Positions 17,405 through 24,165 of a stretch of DNA of 43,569 nt are shown here, one piece after another (positions within the stretch are counted from its first letter, which is position 1; each line of letters opens with the position of its first letter). The notes beneath the pieces were generated by a model that ran no database searches, had not been told where the DNA came from, and was given only the letters and a program-made list of their open reading frames with translations. This stretch comes from an uncultured Actinomycetes bacterium (GTDB lineage: Bacteria; Actinomycetota; Actinomycetes; Nanopelagicales; Nanopelagicaceae). The position numbers were made by a program, and so were the translations under genes. The stretch is taken from contig CAITFY010000072.1 in NCBI GenBank assembly GCA_903891755.1, positions 1-43,569 on the forward strand, written 5' to 3'.

Positions 17405-17417
17405 GTTCCTCTGCTTC

Positions 17418-20400
17418 CTATGGGATCTGTACATATACGACGTTGGATGGGTCAGACAAGATGTCAGCTGACGGGAATTGACCCATGTTTTTGACACCGA
17501 TGGTGTCCACAGCTAGGACTCTGTATTGATAATGAACACCTGAGGTGAGAGGAGGGGTATCAGTGAATGTCCACGGTTCTCCCGTGCTCAAACCATAATC
17601 ATCTACGGTTTGGTGCACGTTGTTCCATTTAGGTGCATGGTCATTCAGTTGCTGAACTGGAACCCACGGATCATTTACAGATACGCGACGTTGCAAGATA
17701 AATCCGGTTTCATTCATTGAGTTATCAACGAAGGAGACATTCACGTGAGCTGCAACTGCACCTACTGCTGCCACATATGTTGTGTCAGCGGTTTGTAGAG
17801 CTGTTGGAGATTTCATTGCTACGCCAACTGGAATCTGACGCATGAAGTCATTCTCTTCGTGTCCAAGGAGGTGGCAGTGGAACATATATTCCCAGCCGTA
17901 GTTAACCAATTGGTTGTAGTTAACACTCGTAGCATTGGTTGGATCGTAGTTCGCCATATTCATATCTTGGGAAGTTATTGCAACACCGTTGATATCGAAT
18001 AGCGCAGTCTGTGGATCGCTTGGACGAATGCTATTTGGAAGCTGCCAAGGAACGATTGGAACGATTGGCTTAATCGCTACATACACGATGGTCAATTGAT
18101 CCATCTGGACTGTATCGCGCCATCCCAAGTCATAGGCTGGAAGTGGCTGATTGATACCGTCCCAACCAGTAATTGCAACGATCTGCACGTTAAACATATG
18201 GAAGTGGATGAAGTGAGTATCCACGCCGTTATGTGTAAAGCGCCAGATCTGTGTTCCATCTGGAAGTGAATCGACAGGTTTACCACCGTTTGCAACCAAT
18301 TCATTTGCTGAGTTGGTGTTGATGATCTCTGTCGGATAGTCAACGCTCGACCAAGGCAGAGTGGTCTGATTTACAAAGTTTGTCACAGAAAGTTCAGATG
18401 ACATCGTTGCATTCATACGCCCGTACATATTGTCGAAGAGTTCTTGAATTCCAGTTTCATGGAAGGTCACTGAAACTTGTTGCGAACTCAAGATGGCAGT
18501 TGCAGATGTTGTATCCGTATAGCCATCTGGATAGAGCAGCTCGACAGTAGGGGCTGAGAGGTAACCAGAGCCAGGGTTTGTCACGTTGAGAGATGTGACT
18601 TGTCCAGCGCCAAGGGTAACCGCAGCCGTTGTGTTGTCAGACAAATTAGCTATGTAGGGAGTCCCGGTGACATAGCCTGCGCCTGGATCAACAACAGTAA
18701 ATTGCAACGAACCGACGCTCATCACCGCTGTAGCAGTCGCCGCTGTGCCTGTGGTTGGTGCGTCAATTGTGAAGACTGGTGTTGAGGTGTATCCCAATCC
18801 AGTGCCTGCCGCAATTGTGATAGAGGAAACTGAGGTAGGGGTCATTGAAGCCGTTGCAACCGCAGTCGAAGCGATGTTAAAGCTGATCAGTGGGGTGCTC
18901 GTGAAGTCACTCACCGTATTAGTCTTTGTGATGCTCGCAATTGAGGTAGGAGCAAGGACTGGATCTAGTTGTGCACCGCCAGTTCCTGAGATCGCGATAA
19001 CTGGGTCAGCTGTAAAGCTGCCAAGGTTGGCGGGATCAAGGGTCACTCCAGCAATAGGACCCGGGGTGAGTTGGGCAGTTGCGACAGGAGAAGTAGTACA
19101 AGTCATTCCAACCGGAGTAATGGAAACCGTTGGTGCCGACGTGTAATTAGTTCCGCCGTAGACAACTCCAATTGATTGGAGTGAGGCGTTCGCACCAGAG
19201 ACATGGGCATTACCCATAGCAAATGCTTGGGAAGCAACTACTGCTCCGCCGGTGCGGCCACCCGTCAGCGTCACTGCAAAGTAAGCAAGGGCAGGGTCGT
19301 AAGCGGCGCCCGTAACTGTACAAACACCTGGGTTTGTAACGGTCACAGATTGGACGGAGGTCGATAGGAAGGCAGTAGCGAAAGCATTGCCAGTCGCGCT
19401 TCCTGAAATAGTAATGGTAGGTGCGCTGGTATAGAGACCACCATTGAGAACATTGATGCCAAGAAGCGGTGTTGGGCTCAAGACCGCAACTGCGTTTTGG
19501 ACATCATTATTCACAGTAATGCCAGCAACAGTTACCAACGGAGTCTTCGTGAAAGTTCCGCCGTTATAGATGTTAATTGAGGCGATGCTGGTTGGGCTAA
19601 GTTCCGCAGTAGCTACCGCTGGAACTGTCGCTGCACCACTTACAGTTACGTTTGGAGTCGTGGTGTAACCACTATTGGTGGAGACGGTGACGGTGGAGAT
19701 GTTATTCGCACCAGCCATCTCACTTTGAACAACTGCGGTACGGGCATTTGGACCCGCCGGTGCGGGAGTAATCGAATTTACGGTCGGAGCAGTGGTGTAT
19801 GCGCTTGGGTTAGAAACCGAAACGCTTCCCACGGTATCTGGGGGAGAAATTGTGGCCACGGCTCTGGCGCCGTTTCCATTTCCACCATCCCCTTCAGTAC
19901 CCGTCGCAACATTTATCTGGTCGCCGATGAGAACCTGGGGAGTAGTAGTCTCGAGAGGATTTAACTTTGTTGGGTCAATCGCAATCGCTGCCACACCGGT
20001 TGAAGTTACTGCGAGTGAGGTATCACCAAGTGCTGGATAAAGATTGTCCTTAGTGTTCGTACCCAGGGCTGGGTTATATGCAACCTGAGCGACTACAGGT
20101 GCATCTTGCGATGCCTTGTAATAAGTATGAATTGCATCTGTTAGGGCTGTGGTAACCGTCTGGGTTCCTGGTTGGAAGATTGAAGTTCCTGCTGTACCAG
20201 CGAGATCCCGGTCAACTTGAATCTGCATGATTGTGCGTGTGTTAGGCGCATAACCAGGGATGGTTGCAGGAGCTCCACCGGAAACTGTTTGATCCCAGTC
20301 ACCTGTGAAGTAGTCGAAACGAGGATCCCAACCAGGGAATGGGGCAGGAGCATCGTTGTAGAGGATCAGCGTTGAACCTGCTGGAACATTGGTGAGGTCA

Positions 20401-22901
20401 ACAAGTACATCAGCGCGCTGTGCAGGTCCGAGGATAAGAGCATGCTCCTTGACGTTGGTATTTGTGATGCTCTGAAGGCTGAATTCGAAACCAATTGGGT
20501 TGGCAGGCAATACAGCTGCGTCAGGAAGGATTCCGCCCTCTGATGAGAGCATGACCATTGCAGGGCCAGCCGTACGCATATCTGGTACCAGACCTGAGTA
20601 GTGGTTTTGCAATTGATCAGGGAATACCAAGCCTTGTGTAGCCGGAGTATTTGGAACCGCAGGAACCATTGAAACTTCACCGGCATCGCCACATGCTGGA
20701 GTGGTGTCGGTAGCAGCGTTAGTCCATAGCACTCCGGAGCAGTGCGTGCCATATGTATTTGAATTATCAGATTTTGCGTAATACAAACTGAGGTTCAAAG
20801 AGCGGTCGTTGCTGCCATTGAGAAGGTGTAAGAGATAAACCTTGCGAGCAGCGTGCATTACTGGGTAGGAGACACCATTTACGGTCATTGAGTCCAAGAA
20901 CGCTTCTGGAACTTGTGAAACATTCGGAACGCCAGGGTTCATAGTGTTTTGAGGGACCGGACAGGTTTGAGTATTGAGTTTTCCGCCGACGCAGAGTGGA
21001 TTTGCAACCGGTGGATACATCTCGCTATTTACAGCTGGCCAGAACCATGGGCCGTAATCCCATCGACCTACAGGCGATGCGCCTGGGGAGGTACTGTTTA
21101 CAGGGGTGAGGCCAGGATTTTGGTTTGGCTGATACACGTGTGGGAACCAGAGGCTGCCCATCGATCCCCAAGCCGCGGTGTTCCAGGTTGGATCTTGCAG
21201 CTTCAACTGTGAAGTTGCGGGAACAAAGGTCTTATCTTGAATGACGAGAGTCTTTTCTTGAGCGGTCGCAGTGTTTGGAGCTGAAGCGCTACGAACACCT
21301 GCGGCAACGAGCATCTGTCCTTCTTGCGTGTCATTGAGCAAGTAGCCAGCTACCAAACCTGAGTACACATTGAGGCGCGTGATTCCATCCGAGTGATCGT
21401 GGTAGAACATCAGGCGAGCTGTGTCTTGGTTTGTGTAGTAAAAGGTCATGCGGCCATTACCAGGATTTGTTGATGGATAAGTTGCTGCAGTCTGAAGATC
21501 TTGTTGGAATCCAGTTGGGATGGTGTTTGAATCTCCACCTTTGTAAGTAGTAGGTGCTGCCTTAGAGGTGTAGCAATGGATGTAGCCATAGCAAGAATTG
21601 ATTACAGAACCATCAGCGGCGTACCACATATCAGGTACATAACGTGTGCTCACACCAGCTGGATATTGCTCACTCGATGTGGCAGGTGAAACCCATTGAT
21701 CCATTGTTCCATCGCTGATCCAAGGAGTTACGCCGCCATGTAAATGGATGGTGGCGCGGTTGGTTGAGTAGTAGCCGCCATTTGGTCCGCTACCTGCACC
21801 CATCACTGAAGAATCAACTGGGAGGAATAGGTCTCCGCCGCACGTATTTGCATTGGGACCCGTAAGTTTTGTTCCGCCAGCGACAGTACAAGGCTGCGTG
21901 CCAGATGGAAGGTAGTTATCAAAAGTTACTCGTACTGGAACGCCCTTATTTGCAACGATCGTAGGTCCGAGGTAGCTAAAAGGAGCTTGGGCGTTAACGA
22001 CGGTCTTTGCAGAATCAGTGAAATTCGTTGCAATAAAGCAGACATTTTGTCCGGCGCCATTAGCAATGAAAGCCCCGCTTGGGTATTTCCAGTTGACTTC
22101 GCCAGTTGGGCAAGTGCCAGCGTTCGCGCTATCTACTTGTGCGTAGAGATTGACGGTTGTGTAACCGAGATCGCTACTGAACTGCCACTTAGTACGAAGT
22201 GATGCAATTTCATAGGTATCTGAAGCTGGAATGTAATTGGGATCTCCAACGGTCTTGACCGCAGGTGCGGGGGTTGCTGTAGCAATCGCTAAATCAGGAA
22301 GGTCGGTTGTGAACTTACGCAACCCACGTGCCGTTCCGTAACCTGTGCCTGGGTTTGCCACTCCGATGGAAGTAATACCACCGGTCGTTGAATCGATAAC
22401 GATTGGTCCGCCTTGTGCACCGACTCCGCCGCCGCCAATGACAGAAACTTTGGTGTTGCCTGCATGGTAACCGGAGCCAGGGTTGACCATGTCAAACTGC
22501 TTAATCTTTCCAGCATTTCCGCTTGGATCGCCAGCTGGGTAGTACTCGGCGATGAATAGAGCGCCGACGCCATCACCTTGAATCACAACAGAAGTTGGAA
22601 GTGGGCTGTTTGCAAAGTTACCCGTTGCATATCCTGAAACAGGATCAGCGCTACCGAAGTAATCAGGGGTTGCGGTTGTTGGCGTGTATGGATCGAGTGG
22701 ACTCATCGTTAGATTCGCAGCACCTGGCTTTATTGCAGAAGGCAGCGCCGCAAGGTGTGCTGCAACTGGCTTATTGCTGGTGCTAGGGCTTGGAACTGTC
22801 GGGATCGCGTATGCGCCACCCTGAACTCCAAAGGTGGTTGCGAATACGAGAAGCGCAGCAACGTAGTTGCGTTGACGCTTTCTTTGAATGATTTTTTTCA
22901 T
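17418..22901 (-). CDS. Giant secreted multicopper oxidase with inserted beta-repeat array
   Basis: An 1827-aa CotA/bilirubin-oxidase-like multicopper oxidase (family about 500 aa). ATG 22901 has an AGGAG site and begins a signal peptide (cleavage near AYA, residue 33). Copper motifs are complete: HLH at 386-388, HDH at 501-503, HxxHxH at 1563-1568 and HCH...H at 1675-1681. Two GSGY-type repeats precede the oxidase fold. Some eleven repeats of about 36-45 aa interrupt it between cupredoxin domains 2 and 3 (about 1005-1470), and a fibronectin-III-like domain ends the protein. The five-after-His position of the type 1 site is Phe (HEENDFM) instead of Met. Possible substrates are Mn(II), Fe(II) or phenolics. 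Confidence 0.93.
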   Translation of the reverse strand: MKKIIQRKRQRNYVAALLVFATTFGVQGGAYAIPTVPSPSTSNKPVAAHLAALPSAIKPGAANLTMSPLDPYTPTTATPDYFGSADPVSGYATGNFANSPLPTSVVIQGDGVGALFIAEYYPAGDPSGNAGKIKQFDMVNPGSGYHAGNTKVSVIGGGGVGAQGGPIVIDSTTGGITSIGVANPGTGYGTARGLRKFTTDLPDLAIATATPAPAVKTVGDPNYIPASDTYEIASLRTKWQFSSDLGYTTVNLYAQVDSANAGTCPTGEVNWKYPSGAFIANGAGQNVCFIATNFTDSAKTVVNAQAPFSYLGPTIVANKGVPVRVTFDNYLPSGTQPCTVAGGTKLTGPNANTCGGDLFLPVDSSVMGAGSGPNGGYYSTNRATIHLHGGVTPWISDGTMDQWVSPATSSEQYPAGVSTRYVPDMWYAADGSVINSCYGYIHCYTSKAAPTTYKGGDSNTIPTGFQQDLQTAATYPSTNPGNGRMTFYYTNQDTARLMFYHDHSDGITRLNVYSGLVAGYLLNDTQEGQMLVAAGVRSASAPNTATAQEKTLVIQDKTFVPATSQLKLQDPTWNTAAWGSMGSLWFPHVYQPNQNPGLTPVNSTSPGASPVGRWDYGPWFWPAVNSEMYPPVANPLCVGGKLNTQTCPVPQNTMNPGVPNVSQVPEAFLDSMTVNGVSYPVMHAARKVYLLHLLNGSNDRSLNLSLYYAKSDNSNTYGTHCSGVLWTNAATDTTPACGDAGEVSMVPAVPNTPATQGLVFPDQLQNHYSGLVPDMRTAGPAMVMLSSEGGILPDAAVLPANPIGFEFSLQSITNTNVKEHALILGPAQRADVLVDLTNVPAGSTLILYNDAPAPFPGWDPRFDYFTGDWDQTVSGGAPATIPGYAPNTRTIMQIQVDRDLAGTAGTSIFQPGTQTVTTALTDAIHTYYKASQDAPVVAQVAYNPALGTNTKDNLYPALGDTSLAVTSTGVAAIAIDPTKLNPLETTTPQVLIGDQINVATGTEGDGGNGNGARAVATISPPDTVGSVSVSNPSAYTTAPTVNSITPAPAGPNARTAVVQSEMAGANNISTVTVSTNSGYTTTPNVTVSGAATVPAVATAELSPTSIASINIYNGGTFTKTPLVTVAGITVNNDVQNAVAVLSPTPLLGINVLNGGLYTSAPTITISGSATGNAFATAFLSTSVQSVTVTNPGVCTVTGAAYDPALAYFAVTLTGGRTGGAVVASQAFAMGNAHVSGANASLQSIGVVYGGTNYTSAPTVSITPVGMTCTTSPVATAQLTPGPIAGVTLDPANLGSFTADPVIAISGTGGAQLDPVLAPTSIASITKTNTVSDFTSTPLISFNIASTAVATASMTPTSVSSITIAAGTGLGYTSTPVFTIDAPTTGTAATATAVMSVGSLQFTVVDPGAGYVTGTPYIANLSDNTTAAVTLGAGQVTSLNVTNPGSGYLSAPTVELLYPDGYTDTTSATAILSSQQVSVTFHETGIQELFDNMYGRMNATMSSELSVTNFVNQTTLPWSSVDYPTEIINTNSANELVANGGKPVDSLPDGTQIWRFTHNGVDTHFIHFHMFNVQIVAITGWDGINQPLPAYDLGWRDTVQMDQLTIVYVAIKPIVPIVPWQLPNSIRPSDPQTALFDINGVAITSQDMNMANYDPTNATSVNYNQLVNYGWEYMFHCHLLGHEENDFMRQIPVGVAMKSPTALQTADTTYVAAVGAVAAHVNVSFVDNSMNETGFILQRRVSVNDPWVPVQQLNDHAPKWNNVHQTVDDYGLSTGEPWTFTDTPPLTSGVHYQYRVLAVDTIGVKNMGQFPSADILSDPSNVVYVQIP
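18480..19890 (-). repeat. DNA encoding the beta-repeat insertion of the oxidase
   Basis: About eleven degenerate repeats of 36-45 codons. The protein consensus is approximately A-x-A-x-L-(5-7)-S-I-x-V-x-N-x-G-x-G-Y-T-S-A-P-T-V-x-I-x-G. Example cores are SGYTTTPNVTVSG, GGLYTSAPTITISG, GTNYTSAPTVSITP, GLGYTSTPVFTID and GSGYLSAPTVELL. Regular spacing and alternating beta pattern suggest a beta-solenoid or a string of small beta domains. The DNA copies are diverged, so this is an old expansion. Confidence 0.8.
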
Positions 22902-22943
22902 GGCGGCTCCTGCAGGGAAAGAAAATGAGTTACTCATGTGGAG

Positions 22944-22950
22944 ATTTATA
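22944..22950 (-). promoter_or_regulatory. Candidate -10 box of the oxidase operon
   Basis: On the minus strand TATAAAT occupies 22950-22944, about 43 nt before the ATG at 22901. This leaves room for a short leader containing the AGGAG ribosome-binding site. No strong -35 hexamer is visible at the right distance, which would fit an activator-dependent promoter. Confidence 0.45.
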
Positions 22951-23000
22951 ACTAACTCACAAGGAGTGATGTGTTCATTCGTTATTAATTTTCTCAGATA

Positions 23001-23037
23001 GTGGTCAGAGATTTTGACCATTTACTTGACCATTTCA
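23001..23037. promoter_or_regulatory. TTGACCA motif cluster upstream of the oxidase operon
   Basis: Three copies of the motif: TGACCAC on the minus strand at 23001-23007, TTGACCATTT at 23014-23023 and TTGACCATTTCA at 23026-23037 (12 bp apart). The same motif occurs twice before the rightward OmpA-like/pilus operon. The clusters lie in the 354-bp divergent region between the oxidase and the LuxR-type regulator, so they are good candidates for an operator. Confidence 0.6.
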
Positions 23038-23120
23038 ACTCGCTCTGCGAATTGACTAAAAGTCTAGAAAAACCGGCGAATCTTCAAAATTTTTAGCGGT
23101 TTATAAGGATTTCACGCTGA

Positions 23121-23165
23121 ATTACAAGGTTGTGATTACGCAAGATATCTAGAAAAACTTGTAAT
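23121..23165. repeat. Inverted repeat ATTACAAG / CTTGTAAT
   Basis: Perfect 8-bp arms (23121-23128 and 23158-23165) separated by 29 bp, between the oxidase promoter and the regulator gene. The core TTGTAA recurs at about 23204-23209. The arrangement suggests a pair of protein-binding half sites rather than an RNA hairpin. Confidence 0.45.
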
Positions 23166-23202
23166 AAGTGCTCATTTAGGGTTACTCTCGGTCATATCAC
23201 AG

Positions 23203-23232
23203 ATTGTAAGTTTTCTGAGAGAAAACTACAAT
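23203..23232. repeat. Inverted repeat just upstream of the regulator gene
   Basis: ATTGTAAGTTTTC (23203-23215), TGAGA loop, GAAAACTACAAT (23221-23232): arms pair over 12 bp with one bulged A. It ends 23 nt before the regulator ATG and just before the GAAGGAAG ribosome-binding region. It could be an autoregulatory operator or a 5'-UTR hairpin. Confidence 0.5.
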
Positions 23233-23255
23233 TATTAGAGAAGGAAGTAGACCAA

Positions 23256-24044
23256 ATGAGCCCTCGGGATCTCGGAGCAAATGAGATGGGTGATTCAAAC
23301 TCATTTTCGCTATCCGTTCTCAGTTTGCTTGATTGGCTAAATAGCGAACCGAGACTCGACGATATCTGTCGCGGTTTAGTTATTGCTTACCTTCATCAGT
23401 ACCAGCCTTCAAAGGCTCGCATCGTTCAATTTAATAACGACGACTCTCTCACAGTTCTCTCGGATTATGGTTACCTTTCAGCTGTTGGTCATGCTTCAAA
23501 ATCTTTAAATCCAGCACAATGGCGACAATCTACAAATGACTTTTCTAAGCTCCTTGGTTGCCAGGAGAAATTTTATTGGAACCGCAACTCCACAGCAGTT
23601 ATCGTTCCCTTCCGCCCACGAGGAATTGTCTCAGGTGCACTTTCTATTGGCTTTGATCTGCCACAAAGAAAGACAGATGAGATTGGTGCAGTTGCCGCGC
23701 AAATTGGAATGGCGATTGCGCTTTTTGTAAATCTCACCTCGAACAACCGAACTTTTTCGCAAGAACAAAAGCCAATGGCTTCGCAAGGTCAATCTGAATA
23801 TGAAAGTATGCGTGAAGCCTTCACTGGAACTGCGACGCACACCACAAAGAACAGCGGTATGACTGGTCGTCAGCTTCAAATTCTAGAGGGCATGATCGAA
23901 GGCAAGACAAACTTCGAAATCGCCAGCGAATTGGGTTACAGCGTTTCTACTGTGCGTCAAGAAACCATCAAGATTTATCAGACTCTCAATGTCACTGGAC
24001 GCCGCGCTGCTGCGCAGGAAGCGCTAAGACAAAAAATCGTATAA
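23256..24044 (+). CDS. GAF-like/LuxR-type HTH transcriptional regulator
   Basis: A 262-aa regulator with an N-terminal GAF-like sensor region (about residues 20-160) and a LuxR/GerE helix-turn-helix at about 203-258 (MTGRQLQILEGMIEGKTNFEIASELGYSVSTVRQ). There is no receiver domain, so it probably binds a ligand or another signal directly. GGAAG ribosome-binding site about 8 nt before the ATG. It lies between the divergent oxidase operon and the downstream surface-protein/pilus operon, both preceded by the same motif, making it the obvious candidate regulator. Its last codons are included in a 22-bp tandem duplication. Confidence 0.88.
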   Translation: MSPRDLGANEMGDSNSFSLSVLSLLDWLNSEPRLDDICRGLVIAYLHQYQPSKARIVQFNNDDSLTVLSDYGYLSAVGHASKSLNPAQWRQSTNDFSKLLGCQEKFYWNRNSTAVIVPFRPRGIVSGALSIGFDLPQRKTDEIGAVAAQIGMAIALFVNLTSNNRTFSQEQKPMASQGQSEYESMREAFTGTATHTTKNSGMTGRQLQILEGMIEGKTNFEIASELGYSVSTVRQETIKIYQTLNVTGRRAAAQEALRQKIV

Positions 24045-24079
24045 ACCTTCACTAATAATCGTATAAACCTTCACTAATA
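24036..24079 (+). repeat. Perfect 22-bp tandem duplication across the regulator stop codon
   Basis: Two identical adjacent 22-bp units, 24036-24057 and 24058-24079, beginning ATCGTATAAACC and ending CACTAATA. The first unit contains the last two codons and TAA stop of the regulator; the second is a downstream copy. Perfect identity suggests a recent slippage event. Confidence 0.95.
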
Positions 24080-24094
24080 AAGTGTTCATTTAAA

Positions 24095-24137
24095 TTGACC
24101 ACTTTGCGGTTGTAATAGCCACTGCTTGACCACTTCA
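24095..24137 (+). promoter_or_regulatory. TTGACCA motif pair upstream of the OmpA-like/pilus operon
   Basis: TTGACCACTTT at 24095-24105 and TTGACCACTTCA at 24126-24137, spaced 31 bp (about three helical turns). They lie about 66 and 34 bp before the predicted transcription start at 24166. A GTGTTCATTTA element at 24082-24092 also has counterparts at 22971 and 23168 in the other intergenic region. The shared motifs suggest co-regulation with the oxidase operon. Confidence 0.6.
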
Positions 24138-24153
24138 CATATCGATATTGCCC

Positions 24154-24159
24154 TATAAA
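24154..24159 (+). promoter_or_regulatory. Candidate -10 box for a leaderless OmpA-like/pilus transcript
   Basis: TATAAA at 24154-24159 ends 6 nt before ATG 24166. No Shine-Dalgarno is present. No -35 hexamer sits at 17 bp; instead the distal TTGACCA motif overlaps that zone, as expected for activator-dependent initiation. Confidence 0.5.
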
Positions 24160-24165
24160 TACGGC

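Noticed and set aside
18745-19146. 133-codon plus-strand frame inside the oxidase repeat region
   Set aside because: It is the complement of the Val/Thr-rich repeats and has no start signal; the minus strand clearly codes.
18480-19890. Possible CRISPR-like array in the repeat-rich stretch
   Set aside because: The repeats are diverged, in frame, and multiples of codons; they encode protein repeats, with no identical direct repeats and no spacers.
22902-23021. N-terminal extension of the giant oxidase to 23021
   Set aside because: It would put 40 residues before a clear signal peptide; ATG 22901 has an AGGAG site and the region contains the putative promoter.
24148-24165. TTG start for the OmpA-like protein
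   Set aside because: It falls inside the predicted promoter, and the ATG at 24166 has the -10 spacing of a leaderless gene and a normal signal peptide.
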